Of a stretch of DNA of 64,000 nucleotides, positions 1-10,594 are shown piece by piece (positions within the stretch are counted from its first letter, which is position 1; every line of letters starts with the position of its first letter). The DNA comes from Miscanthus floridulus. Its lineage: Eukaryota > Streptophyta > Magnoliopsida > Poales > Poaceae. Made by a program: the position numbers and the translations under genes. The notes below the pieces were generated by a model. That model worked only from the letters and a program-made list of their open reading frames with translations, was not told the origin of the DNA and searched no databases. The stretch covers positions 84,988,384 to 85,052,383 of the forward strand of contig NC_089587.1 of assembly GCF_019320115.1 (NCBI RefSeq), read 5' to 3'.

Positions 1-1443
1 CCTCATGATGCAATCGCACTAGAATCGCTCACTCACACAATCGAATGATCACTATTAAGTATATGTGTGATGGAGGGCTCCCAAGCACTCACAAGCATGG
101 ACACTAAGTCCCTTGAGGTACTCAGCACCAGCCATGGCCGAAGGCCACTTCTATTTATAGCCCCAAGGGCTAAACTAGCCATTAGCCCTTCACTGGGCAA
201 TGGTCGGGCCGACCGGATGCTCTGGTCGTGTTGACCGGACGCTGGACCTCAGCATCCGGTCGCCCATAGACGGCCACGTGTCCTGGTTCCAACGGTCACT
301 TGACTTGACCGGACGCAGCAGCTTTCAAATGACCGGACGCTGAACCCCCAGCGTCCGGTCGTTTCCAGTAAGGTACCGACCTCGACCGGACGCGTCCGGT
401 CACACTTGATCGGACGCAGCCAGCATCCGGTCACACTCCAGCCTCTGCATCATCGTACGTCAGCCTGACCGGACACAGCTAGCCAGCGTCCGGTGCTTTT
501 AGACCCAGCATCCGGTCAGTTGACCGATGCCAGCGTCTTCGCGACTAACTCGTTCTCACTTCTAACTTCTTCACCCTTGCTCCAATGAGCTAACCACCAA
601 GAATTTGCATCCGGCGCAATAGAAAATAGGCATTCCATTTTCCCAAAAGCGCTGAATCCATCTCACTCCTGCAAACACCACCTCCTTTGTAAATGTGCCA
701 ACACCACCAAGTGTACACCACCATGTGTATGTGTGTTAGCATTTTCACAATCATTTCCCAAAGGATGTTAGCCACTCAACTTGCCACGCCACTCGATCCT
801 AGCGACAATGCAAAGTTAGATCACTCGAGTGGCACTAGATGACCGATATGCAAACAAGTTTGCCCCTCTTGATAGTACGACCATCTATCCTAAACCCGGT
901 CATAAACTTCTCTACACACCTATGACCGGTGAAATGAAATGCCCTAGGTTATACCTTTGCCTTGCGCATTCCATTCCATCTCCTTCAATGTCGATGCAAC
1001 ACATACACCAACATGATCAACAATGATATGATCCACTTCATATCATCATGTGATCATATTGGTCCATCGATCTTGACTTTACTTGCTCTTCACAGTTGCC
1101 ATCGTCCATCGGCGCCAAGTCTTGCTCAAGCTTCACCGCCACGCGGTCCATCACTCCAAAGCCTTCGACTTGCCCTTCATGCTTGCAACCGATCCATCAA
1201 GCCAAGTCTTGTCTTGATCTTCTCCATCTTGATCACATGACTCAATGTCATGTCTTATGTGCATTTAAGCTCCTTCATCATCACATGTGTGAGCTTTGCA
1301 ACATCTCCAAGCCATTTTCACCTTCATGGCATATGTTGCTCATACACATGTACCTGTGGACTAATCACCTGTGTATCTCACATAAACACAATTAGTCCAC
1401 CTAGGTTGTCACTCAATTACCAAAACCAAACAAGGACCTTTCA
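1..1443 (-). mobile_element. LTR-like end of a retroelement, truncated by the window edge
   Basis: The right boundary is sharp. Read on the minus strand the block begins TGAAAGGTCCTTGTTTGG, an LTR-start-like sequence, and the flanking sequence resumes at CTCTGTCAGG, which is shared with the second copy of the duplication near 9330. No coding sequence is visible. I recall similar starts in grass Copia (SIRE/Maximus-like) LTRs, but the superfamily is not proven. The other end, and therefore any target-site duplication, lies outside the window. Confidence 0.45.
205..520. repeat. Interspersed GACCGGACGC / GCATCCGGTC motif cluster
   Basis: A 10-bp motif, GACCGGACGC or its near reverse GCGTCCGGTC, recurs about a dozen times in both orientations with irregular spacing. 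Neighbouring copies can pair as hairpins. The cluster sits inside the LTR-like block and is probably part of its regulatory or untranslated region. Confidence 0.65.
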
Positions 1444-2021
1444 CTCTGTCAGGCCAAAAAAGGCTTAAAGCGCTCGTCCTGTCGTATCCTGATGGTATCT
1501 TCCTGTAGGCGTGCAGGGCATGTTCCTCAGTACTATGGTTGACTCGAATGTCCTGTCATACCCTGTGCTCATCATTATGAAGGAGTAGGGTGCAGTCGTC
1601 GGACGAGGTGGAACCAGCCCCGGGACGTCGGGCGAGGCGAAGTCCGACCCTCGGGGGTTGGGTGAGGTAGAGCCAGCTCTCGAGGGTCGGGCGAGGCAGA
1701 GCCAGCCCTCGGGGTCGGGCGAGGCGGAGCCAGCCCTTAGTCATCGGACGAGACAGAGCCAGCCCTCGGGGGTCAGGTGAGGCGAGGCCCATTCCTAGTC
1801 GTCGGGCGAGGCGGTGCCAGCCCTTAGCCATCGGGTGAGGCGGAGTCCAACCCTCGGGGGTCGGGTGAGGCGGAGCCAACCCTTAGGGGTCAGGTGAGGC
1901 ACGGCCAACCTCCAGTCGTATGGACAAGAAGTGCAGTTACGTTCTTGTCCGCTTGAAAGCATCAACGTTTGATGGTTATTAGCTTCACCTCATTAGGTAC
2001 CCCAGTATTAGGTCCCCGACA
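1444..2021. mobile_element. LTR-like fragment, 3' part, ending CCCCGACA
   Basis: It corresponds to the 3' part of the longer block at 8655-9841. It ends with CCCCGACA, a plausible LTR terminus for a TGTCGG...CGACA-type Gypsy LTR. Its 5' part is replaced by the element at 1-1443. No gag or pol is linked to it. Confidence 0.5.
1585..1905 (+). repeat. GC-rich tandem repeat, unit about 30 bp
   Basis: Degenerate units built on TCGGGCGAGGCGGAGCCAGC follow each other about ten times. The matching array at 9470-9730 has fewer units, so the array has changed length since duplication. Long open frames across it are a by-product of the repeat and are not genes. Confidence 0.85.
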
Positions 2022-2193
2022 AGTAGACTTGTGGTTCTTGAGTAGACATGCAACACTGATGGTTTAAGACATAAAAGGGTATGTGTAAGAAGGAAATTTG
2101 TTCTTTTAACATTTAAAATTGATACCTATGTTGCCTAACAATGTTAACTCTTGAAAAGGATATCTATGCATAAGAAGGAAGTTTATTCTTGTA

Positions 2194-2340
2194 CTCCCTC
2201 CGTTCCAAACTATAAGACATTTTGGCTTTTTTAGATACATTGCTTTTGTTATGTATCTAGACATAGTGTATATTTAAGTACATAGCAAAAGCTACGTATC
2301 TAGAAAAGCTAAAACGTCTTATAATTTGGAATGGAGGGAG
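2194..2340. mobile_element. Stowaway-like MITE, 147 bp (copy A)
   Basis: The inverted ends CTCCCTCCGTTCC and GGAATGGAGGGAG are flanked by TA on both sides (2192-2193 and 2341-2342). It has the size and TA target typical of Stowaway (Tc1/mariner-related) MITEs. The same 147-bp element sits at the same place in copy B, so it predates the duplication. Confidence 0.9.
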
Positions 2341-2531
2341 TAGCACCTAAAATTGATGGTTGTGTCGCCTAATAATGGTAACTCTTGAAGAATGACTTCC
2401 AATTTCCTGAATTGGAGCCTCTTCTTGTTATGCTGGAAGGCCATTTTTGGCACTTCTCTTTGTTGCTTGTTCTTTTGTTGGAAATGAACGTTCCATCCAC
2501 CAGGTAGTCTTATAGAAATTTTCTTTATTAG

Positions 2532-2927
2532 GGACCGCACTCTGATTTTACTGGGCCAAATTATGGGAGTACAACCTGTGTAGCATTAGTAAAAAATAGG
2601 CAACTCGTTGTGGCAAATGCCGGTGACTCCCGTTGTGTCATCTCAAAGAATGGCTAGGTCAGTTGTTACTCCTTTTTTAGGAAGACAAGAGGGGTTACCC
2701 CCTACTGGTAATTGCATTAATTAAAGAGAACAAAGTGCAAAGACTGTGGTATATTTCGACATAAAGTTTATGTATGATCGTCTCATTTCTATAATTCTTC
2801 CACGTAACACAGGCATACAATTTGTCAAAACCAGAGCTTGAGGCAGAGAGAGAAAGGATACAAAGTGAAGGGGGTTACATTCAAATAGGATGTGTAAATG
2901 GAACTTTAAACTTATCCAGAGCTATTG
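2532..2927 (+). pseudogene. Protein phosphatase 2C gene fragment, copy A
   Basis: Two exons of a plant PP2C (PPM-family Ser/Thr phosphatase, Mg/Mn dependent) are visible. Exon 1 (2532-2657) follows a TTTATTAG acceptor and reads [10 protein letters not shown], then [15 protein letters not shown], the conserved metal-site region of the family. Exon 2 (2813-2927) follows ACACAG and encodes [10 protein letters not shown] through [12 protein letters not shown]. The exon 1 terminal Gln codon is TAG here and CAG in copy B. A 9-bp deletion removes three residues before PELEAE, and the Arg of the QIGRVNG motif is Cys. N-terminal and C-terminal PP2C exons are absent. This is a captured or duplicated gene fragment with no expected phosphatase activity. 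Confidence 0.85.
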
Positions 2928-3789
2928 GTATTCTTTTTTTACTTGCTTCTTTCTGTTCATACTTCTCACCTTACCTGATGTCTTGCATATGCAAAATACT
3001 TTTCACTACGGAATGCCCTTATATTCAGATACCTAAATTTCTTTTGACTTTGTACCTTCGCATGACAAATTCTAGTGTACTAGGATTCTGGAAGAACCAA
3101 TATACCAGTTCGATAAGTATATTTTTAAATCTTGGAAGAAACATGATTGATAGAGGTTCAAAACATGATTAATAAGTGTAATTGTTTTGCTAGTTGACAC
3201 TACTTATTCTGCTAGTTAACAATTTGATGTTGTCTCTATGATTTTCTATTTTATGCTAAATTAATAGCAAGTATTTTCTTATTATTTCAGTTGCAGTCTG
3301 AATTTTCAGCATATTTGGATCTGACTTATATATACTATCTCATATATTAGGCTACAATATGAATTTTTAGCAAGTCTTGATTTGAATTATACTAATCTGT
3401 ATATTTAGCAAGTCATGATCTAAACAATAATATCTCTTATAGCATTCATTACCTTTGGTTCTAAGATTTTCTTACAATATTTTATTTAGATCACAAGCTC
3501 TTAATATTGATGAGGGACATCAATACATCATAAGGCCCTAGGGATGCTCCAAAATAATATATTGCAGTCTGAAAGTCTAATGCTCCAGGGGTGTTAGATG
3601 CAATCACTACATTGAGTAAGTAGTGGCACACTTTTTGGTACACCATACACAGAGAAGTTGCAGCATGTGTCAAGACGTATACATATCGATAATCCGCATT
3701 AGCTTATATGTTTGTATACATACTTATAACGTTCACTTTACCAACACCTGGTGCTTGTGGCCAGATTTGAATTACATATCTACTGTAGA

Positions 3790-3995
3790 GATGGTTCTAG
3801 ACTAAACCACCCCTATAAGCAGGTATTATAGGGGCGGCTGGTACTACAGCCGCCCCTACAAATCGATTTGTAGGGATGGTCTGGAAACCGCTCCTATAAA
3901 TCGGTGATTTGTAGCTACGCTTTGGTAGAAGTGGCTAGCCAAACCGTCCATATAAATATCCATGAGCCGCCCCTACAAAACCTATCTGTAGCCGT
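3790..3995. repeat. Subterminal-type repeats built on TAGGGGCGGCTG
   Basis: The motif AGGGGCGG and its complement CCGCCCCT recur about six times in alternating orientation, including a strong hairpin around 3828-3880. Such arrays resemble the subterminal repeats of grass CACTA (En/Spm) elements. I could not find a clear CACTA terminus, so the assignment is tentative. Confidence 0.4.
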
Positions 3996-4010
3996 GAATT
4001 CAAGACTAGA

Positions 4011-6313
4011 ACAAGGACTTCACTTTACAGGTATATATAGCTAGGATCAATGGATCATGCACGCACCATGAACACTCACGTGGAGCCCCATGGCAGGCAG
4101 TATCTTAAATATGCCTCGGTGCTACGCGACACGCCTCGATCCCATGCCTTGGATTCCATCTCCCATCTGGGCACAGTCCTATTAAACTCTGAACAACGCT
4201 GTCGCCGAAGAAGCTAAGGTTATTAACAACTCACTCATCAGCAGAAGCAGCTGATCGGATGCGTTTTACGAGGCATCTCTTTGGCTAGATCCAGTGTGTC
4301 CCTTTTTTATACTCTTGCTCTCTGCATTGCAGCCTTGCGACGCGAGAGTTTTTTTTTTTTAAATGTTGCGGGAGGTGTCACTGGTCAGTGCTTGCGAAGA
4401 CCAAGAACAAGGTACGTACATAGCCAGTAGGGTTCATGCAAGTACATGCAAATGCTCAACCAAGTGGCGATCGTGTGTGGCTGTGAAGATCGATGCTCGT
4501 TGGAGTCGGTAGAATCCGCCGGTTTGTAGCGCTGGACGGACAACATTTCCTTGCCTCTCTAGCTTTTCGTCAGTTTTACTCCTAGACAGCTAGAATCTTA
4601 GCAAGTGAAACTACCTCTCGGACTTGGGCCGTTTTTATAGGGAGATGAAGGCACAATCAAGTTTCCAGGGGTTGGCTCGCATAAGTTTCTGGTATTGATA
4701 TACATGGGGTATCTGCAGTTGGCTACATGTTAAAATACTAGTATTTAGAATGAGCATCTCTAACACATTACCTGTCCTTCATCTCCTGGAGAGGAAGTCT
4801 ATATAGATGATCTTTTATTATTAATTTGGGTTGTTGTTTTTTTCTTCTCCTCCTCCAACTGATTACCAATATCATTGAAGCCCCCTTTGGAGTAAAGGGG
4901 AAAAAATGGAGAAATTCTAGTGAATTGAAATCGTATAGGAAAATTTACTATGTACCTCTTTAGAATAAATGATTGGGTTCCTAAAAATCTTTTGAAATTC
5001 CTATGGGATGACTTGTTTCATAGAAATTGAAATTTTACCAAGAGGTTGAACCTCATGGGAAGTTTGCTTTGTGTCACTCTCTCACTCAACGAATTCTTGT
5101 GTTTATTATCCCGCACTCCATCCAAACCTTCAGTATCGCAGTTTTCTTTGTTAATCCATAGAATTCAAGATGCAGGCCATTTTATTCTTGTGTTTTTTCT
5201 ATTGCTGCGTTCCTAGAATTCTGCATTCCAAAAAGACCCTTTAAATAAAGTGGATAGAGGAGAGGAGATGGATTTACTACATTTGAAAGGATGGGTTTTT
5301 AAATAGTTAATTAAAACTTTTAGTTATTAAGAAAAGAATAAGTAATCTACTGGAGTGATCTCAATTCCTCGTATGGTGCGGCGAGCTCTAGCAACGAACC
5401 AAACGCTCCCCAGTAGCACTTATTAGCTTGCTACCCAAAAATAAACTGAAATGATAAGCAGTAAACGCTGTAACAGTGCTAAATCTAGAAGAGAAACCAT
5501 TAAAGATGGGTCTCTGAGCTCCAACGACCAACCTGGTCACTCACATCACATGGCCTGCTAGGTGATGAACATCCTGGGGACCCCAGGTGGCAGTGACATC
5601 AATACCACAAGGCCCCTTCCATAAACCATGATCGATACTGGTTTTTAATTAGTCATTAATTGTTACATGTATGCATAATAATATATAGAGGAGCCAGATT
5701 GATTTGATGGTGGAGTGCATTTACAAAGCAGGTACGTGCCCCCCTGTATGCAGAGCTCCAACTCTTGGCACTGCTACCTGAGAAAAAAGAACGAAGACAA
5801 TCAGAAAGTACCCTTGAGCGCCCGCTTTCCTCGGCGCACGCACGTGTGGCCCACGTGGACTTGCTTGCTTCGCTTTACGGGGTTCAGGACGGGGCAGAAA
5901 AATATTCAGCGATCTAGCAGATTGGATCGCCATGTCCCCATCTATCCATCTATTGCCTCCCTTTTTCTATCCTTTTTTTTTCGAAAGATTATCTCTTGTA
6001 TTCTAAAAAATGTTTTCTTGCTGGGTTAGAGCAGACTGTGACAGTGTTAGAGCTGCTGGTACATCTCGTTGATATAATAACCTACTATTTGCGCTGTACT
6101 AGTACTTCTTCTTTTTTTCAGCTGCGCCTGGTCAGGTTCAGGACTTGGGGCTCAGGAGTATTGTCGTGTTGGTTGAAGACAGGTGAGCAATTTTGTGAGC
6201 TCAGGCAGAGTCACAGGCTGTGTATACGAACGTAGTACTAACAAATGCACGGATCTGATCTGATAATACGAGATTCGCAACAGATGACGAGAAGAAAAAG
6301 AAAGGAAAGATTA
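4011..6313. other. No gene recognised; part of the spacer lost from the second duplication unit
   Basis: The stretch is AT-rich with an 11-bp T run near 4350. Open frames are short and have no recognisable domains. At about 4876-5240 the ends AGCCCCCTTTGGA and TCCAAAAAGACCCT are weakly inverted, which may mark a degraded DNA transposon. There is no counterpart after 11716. Confidence 0.5.
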
Positions 6314-6568
6314 GGGTTATGTTTAGTTTCCTCCAAAACGTCAAATTTTTCAAGATTCTCCGTCACATCGAATCTTTGGACGCATGCATGTGGACGCATG
6401 CATGAAGCATTAAATATAAATAAAAAATAAAACTAATTACACAGTTTAGATGAAATCCACGAGACGAATCTTTTAAGCCTAATTAGACTATGATTGAACA
6501 CTAATTGTCAAATAACAACAAAAATGCTAGTGTCGTTTTGCCAAAAATTTTGGCAACTAAACTGGGCC
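6314..6568 (-). mobile_element. Tourist-like MITE, family of 8365-8607, inverted orientation
   Basis: The ends GGGTTATGTTTAGTTTCC and GGCAACTAAACTGGGCC are inverted repeats. The interior shares blocks such as TTAAGCCTAATTAG and CTAATTACACAGTTTA with the copies at 8365 and 61370 in reverse complement. The flanks TTA/TAG are imperfect, so the target duplication is decayed. Confidence 0.7.
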
Positions 6569-7048
6569 TAGCAGTGACACTAGATCTCAAGATCGCATCT
6601 CGAGATGAACTCTGAGCTTGCAGCGCTTGCGCAGATTCTAAAACGAGAAATACATGGAGTACTCCATACTACAGGCATACAGCCAGAAATGTTGCGTTGA
6701 GCTGTGAGGTAAGTTCAGGTGTCTGTCCTGTCTGTCGCCGGATGGAGACGGTTCGGGCGAAGAGTGCGCTACAATGGGAGCCGGGAGGACCTGTGCCAAA
6801 GGGGGCCGAAGAGGAAGAAGAGGAGGGAGCCCCTGGCGCTGGCTGCTGACTTGGATGGATCCAATCCATCCAAAGACACGAAATGGGCGGCACCTGCGGC
6901 TGTCCTCTGCGTGTCCTCCACACCTGATGCATCTCACATCTCAGGTACTCAAGTCTGTCTGGTGTTGGGAGATGCATACGATGTAACCGTGTGTGTGGAG
7001 CCAGCCAGGCCCGGGGCCCCGTCAATTGTTTTCGGTTTGGTCGAGATG

Positions 7049-7164
7049 TGCAACTGTTTGTTTGTTAGCCAAGCTTATTTAATTAGTTAATCGTATTTTT
7101 CTTTCACAGCAAACCAGCATCAACCAGTCCAAACTAGCACAGAAACCAACCAGCAAACACGCCG
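7049..7164 (-). mobile_element. hAT-like MITE relative, degraded
   Basis: It carries the core AGCAAACCAGCATCAACCAG preceded by a TTTTTCT tract, shared with 7309-7424 and, in reverse, with 7614-7733 and 60626-60742. The ends are decayed. The assignment to hAT is by resemblance only. Confidence 0.45.
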
Positions 7165-7308
7165 GTGATCACGATCCATCACTGTAGAAATGGAGAGTTT
7201 TCTCCCCAAAGAAAAAAAGTAGAAATGGAGGAGTAGATCAACGTCTGATGCCTGCTTTACATTACTCGCACTTTACTTCACTCCATCAGTTCACTGACTG
7301 TTATTCAA

Positions 7309-7424
7309 CCTGTTCGTTTATTGGTTTCAGCCAGAACTTATTAGACAACTAATAATATTTTTCTCTAACAACAAACCAGCACCAGCCAAACTTATCAGCT
7401 TAGAAATCAATTAACAAACATGCT
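7309..7424 (-). mobile_element. hAT-like MITE relative
   Basis: It begins CCTGTTCGTTTATTGG and contains CAACAAACCAGCACCAGCC, matching the reverse complement of the element at 60626-60742 over most of its length. No clear target duplication is seen. Confidence 0.5.
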
Positions 7425-7613
7425 GATTGTTGATTGGAACGAGCTGAGTAGTAGCCGAGCAGGTGGTGTTAGCTTCGTTACCTTCAAATCATCACGTGAA
7501 CGAACTGATGGATTCACATAAGCACGTCCTAGATTCACAAATGATGTGCACTGTGTAGAAGTACGCTAGGTACATGCCAAAAAAATGTCCCTTCTGCCTG
7601 CAACGCAGAACTT

Positions 7614-7733
7614 GGGTCTGTTCGGTTGGTATTAAAATCGGCTGATAAGTTAGCTGAAGCTGTTTTGTTGTGAGAGAAAAATACTGTAGATTCTAGCTGA
7701 TAAGCCGGTTGATAAGTTCAAGCGAACAGGCCC
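7614..7733 (+). mobile_element. Small MITE with GGGTCTGTTCG/CGAACAGGCCC ends
   Basis: The terminal inverted repeats GGGTCTGTTCG and CGAACAGGCCC bound 120 bp. The interior TTGTTGTGAGAGAAAAATA relates it to the copies at 7049, 7309 and 60626. An 8-bp target duplication is not convincing. Confidence 0.6.
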
Positions 7734-7775
7734 CGCTGCACCTGCACGCACACAGCCGGACGACTTACTTTATAA

Positions 7776-8107
7776 GGGGGTGTTTGGTTGCTCCTCCTAA
7801 ACTTTAGTCGTTGTCCCATCGGATGTTTGGACACATATATAGAGTATTAAATGTAGACTAATTACGAAAAAAAATTACATAGTTTGTGACTAATTTGCGA
7901 GACGAATATTTTAAGCCTAATTAGTCCATGATTTGATAATGTGGTGCTACGGTACATACGCTAATGATGGATTAATTAGACTTAATAAATTCGTCTCATG
8001 GAGTACTGTCGGATTCTGTAATTTGTTTTTTATTAGTATCCAAATACCTCATACGATATTCTCACATAACATCTCCTAAATTTTAGTCACTAAATCAAAC
8101 ACCCCCA
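7776..8107. mobile_element. MITE with GGGGGTGTTTGGTT / AATCAAACACCCCC ends
   Basis: Fourteen-base near-perfect inverted ends enclose about 330 bp containing CTAATTACG and AGCCTAATTAG blocks typical of Harbinger-type MITEs. Only its right half (from GTACA at 7952) is present in the second duplication unit, because the deletion junction falls inside this element. Confidence 0.75.
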
Positions 8108-8653
8108 AGCTTACATATACAACAACACACGAGCACGCATCGTCTCTCCTCGTGCTGGCATTTTAAACCCCGTACCAACCATGCAATCCGGGAGGAGCCA
8201 GCTGCATGTGTCCTGCATATGCATGCACCGATGCCGGCATTGACCCCAGCGACTTGCACCACCGCATCCTATATACTAGGAGCCCTATACGTATGCTAGC
8301 TAGCGATGCTAATCATTTGCACAAGGGTAGTTTGTGTACTTTTTGTTCACTGTCAGACGACTAAGGGCGCGTTTAGTTTCGAAAAATTTTAGCTTTTGAC
8401 TACTGTAGCACTTTCGTTTGTATTTGGCAAAAATTGTCCAATTATGAACTATTTAGGCTTAAAAGATTCATCTCGCCAATTACAGGCAAACTGTGCAATT
8501 AGTTATTCTTTTTACCTACATTTAATGCTCCATGCATGTGCCGCAAGATTTGATGTGATGGGGAATCTTAAAATTTTTTGGTTTTTGGGTGGGATCTAAA
8601 CAGGGCCTAACTCCCTGGAAAAAAATCGCATCCGTACGTCCACATGCTGCTTG
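7951..8653. repeat. Segmental duplication block C, copy 1 (paired with 11712-12171)
   Basis: It is nearly identical to 11712-12171 apart from a 243-bp MITE present only here. The left edge is the hexamer GGTACA inside a MITE. The right edge is ...CATGCTGCTTG, followed here by GATGG and in copy 2 by ATGCGG. Confidence 0.9.
8365..8607 (+). mobile_element. Tourist-like MITE, 243 bp, with target duplication TAA
   Basis: The ends GGGCGCGTTTAGTTTC and GATCTAAACAGGGCC are inverted. TAA lies immediately outside on both sides (8362-8364 and 8608-8610). The paralogous block has a single uninterrupted TAA at 12125-12127, which is a direct empty site. No protein is encoded. Confidence 0.95.
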
Positions 8654-8654
8654 G

Positions 8655-9841
8655 ATGGTGTACTAAAGGATATAAGGTTTATACTGGTTTGGACAGAATG
8701 TCCCTACGTCCAGTTCGTTGCTGCTCGTGTTATTAGTACCGAAAAAGGTTCGTAGTAGGGGGTACAAACGGCCGAGAGAGGGACATGTCCCAAGTCTCTG
8801 ATGGAAAGGTCGAAAGAATGCAAAGAGCTCGGTTGCTGCTTGGCTTTGTGTTGTGTGTGGAATCGATCCGTCCCCCTAGTGGGGTGCCCTGTCCTCCCTT
8901 TTATAGATCAAGGGGGAGCAGGGAATACAGATGTGAGAAATAAGAAAAAACCAGAGGGTAGAGAAGGTCCTTCGAACGAGCCGGGTCTTTCTTTCCTCTT
9001 GTGCCTGCGTTGCTGACATGGCAGACCGTGTCAGGGATGGCATATTCGCTGATCCTTATAGGGCCATGCTCTGGCCTCATTCAGCAAGTGGGTACGTCAC
9101 ATCCTACATCGGCGGACGGTGCGGCGTGCCAGGGAGCCAAGCTATGACCCTATGCGGAGTAGATGGGAAAGTGACCATACGTCCGTCACTGTAGATGATG
9201 TGAGTTCTCTTCTGGATTGTAGTGGTTGTCGTATGTTTATGTTAGGATCCACGTCCGAGGACTGACGGCGGCGCCCACAACACTGTAAGGCAAAAGTTAG
9301 CACCTACAACACTGTTCAGGCTCTGTCAGGCCAAAAAGGACTTAAAGCGCCCGTCTTGTCGTATCCTGACGGTACATTCCTGCAGACGTGCAGGGCATGG
9401 TCCTCAGTACTACGGTTGACTCGAATGTCCTATCGTACCTTGTGCTCGTCATTATGAAGGAGTAGGGTGCAGTCGTCGGGCGAGGCGGAACCAGCCCCGG
9501 GACGTCGGGCGAGGCGGAGTCCGACCCTCGGGGGTCGGACGAGGCAGAGGTAGCTCTCGGGGGTCAGGCGAGGCGGAGCCAGCCCTTAGCCGTCGGACGA
9601 GACAGAGCCAGCCCTCGGGGGTCAGGCGAGGCGAGGCCCATCCCTAGTCGTCGGGCGAGGCGGAGCCCAGCCCTCGGGGGTCGGGTGAGGCGGAGCCAAC
9701 CCTTAGGGGCCGGGTGAGGCGCGGCCAACCTCCGGTCGTATGGACAAGAAGTGCAGTTACGTTCTTGTCCGCTTAAAAGCATCAACGTTTGATGGTTATT
9801 AGCTTCACCTCATTGGGTACCCCAATATCAGGTCCCCGATA
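8655..9841 (+). mobile_element. LTR-like block (solo or truncated LTR), copy B
   Basis: The block has LTR-like features: CCCTTTTATAGATCAAGGGGG as a possible promoter region, a GC-rich tandem array and an end at CCCCGATA. It sits exactly at the C1/second-unit junction, and its 3' half is the counterpart of 1444-2021. A short reading frame at 8801-9016 has no recognisable domain. The 5' terminus could not be fixed. Confidence 0.5.
9470..9730 (+). repeat. GC-rich tandem repeat, copy B
   Basis: These are the same roughly 30-bp TCGGGCGAGGCGGAGCC-type units as at 1585-1905, with fewer copies. Confidence 0.85.
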
Positions 9842-10013
9842 AGTAGACTTGTGGTTCTTGAGTAGACGTGCAACACTGATGGTTTAAGACATAAAAGGGT
9901 ATGTGTAAGAAGGAAATTTGTTCTTTTAACATTTAAAATTGATACCTATGTTGCCTAACAATGTTAACTCTTGAAAAGGATATCTATGCATAAGAAGGAA
10001 GTTTATTCTTGTA

Positions 10014-10160
10014 CTCCCTCCGTTCCAAACTATAAGATATTTTGGCTTTTCTAGATACATTGCTTTTGTTATGTATCTAGACATAGTGTATATTTAAGTA
10101 CATAGCAAAAGCTACGTATCTAGAAAAGCCAAAACGCCTAATAATTTGGAATGGCGGGAG
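10014..10160. mobile_element. Stowaway-like MITE, 147 bp (copy B)
   Basis: It is the paralogue of 2194-2340, with TA on both sides (10012-10013 and 10161-10162). It differs by a few substitutions, including one inside the right terminal repeat (GGAATGGCGGGAG). Confidence 0.9.
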
Positions 10161-10339
10161 TAGTACCTGAAATTGATGGTTGTGTTGCCTAATAATGGTA
10201 ACTCTTGAAGAATGACTTCCAATTTCCTGAATTGGAGCCTCTTCTTGTTATGCTGGAAGGCAATTTTTGGCATTCTCTCTTTGTTGCTTGTTCTTTTGTT
10301 GGAAATGAACATTCCATCCACCAGGTAGTCTTATAGAAA

Positions 10340-10581
10340 TCTATATAAGAACTTTAAATTTGAGGACTCGCACTGCTCATCCGGACTTTCCACAGACGCA
10401 GAACGCTGTAGATCAACAGGCGCGTTACTGTTCATCCAGAGCTTTCAACAGTACCAGGTACCGGATAAACAGTACCAACCCGATAAGTTTTTCCCCGAAA
10501 AAGGAACAGTGTCAGCCTGATAAAAAAATTCTGTTTTTTTTCCCACCTTCTTCCCACTCGAAGCGTGGGCACCCACGCTAG
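10340..10581 (+). mobile_element. Non-autonomous mini-Helitron, 242 bp
   Basis: It begins TCTATATAAGAAC and ends CACCCACGCTAG. The GC-rich hairpin GCGTGGGCACCCACGC abuts the terminal CTAG. It lies between A and T without a target duplication, as Helitrons do. Copy A provides the exact empty site between 2518 and 2519: the 15 bases after the site match with one substitution. There is no coding capacity. It sits in the polypyrimidine tract just ahead of the acceptor of the first PP2C exon. Confidence 0.92.
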
Positions 10582-10594
10582 TTTCCTTTATTAG

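Larger units (their letters stand above)
1444..3642. repeat. Segmental duplication, copy A (paired with 9327-11716)
   Basis: This block aligns almost base for base with 9327-11716. The aligned order is LTR-like GC-rich repeats, Stowaway MITE, PP2C exon, intron, PP2C exon, AT-rich tail. A 120-bp sample around 2090-2250 shows two differences, so the copies are roughly 97-98% alike. Homology stops at GGTACA (3637-3642), the same hexamer found at the left edge of the other duplicated block (7951-7956). Confidence 0.9.

Noticed and set aside
1556..1879. 107-aa minus-strand ORF
   Set aside because: It is a translation of the 30-bp GC-rich tandem repeat, and the second copy at 9564-9785 has a different length.
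8801..9016. 71-aa ORF in the LTR-like block
   Set aside because: Short, no domain, and located in the probable promoter and leader of an LTR.
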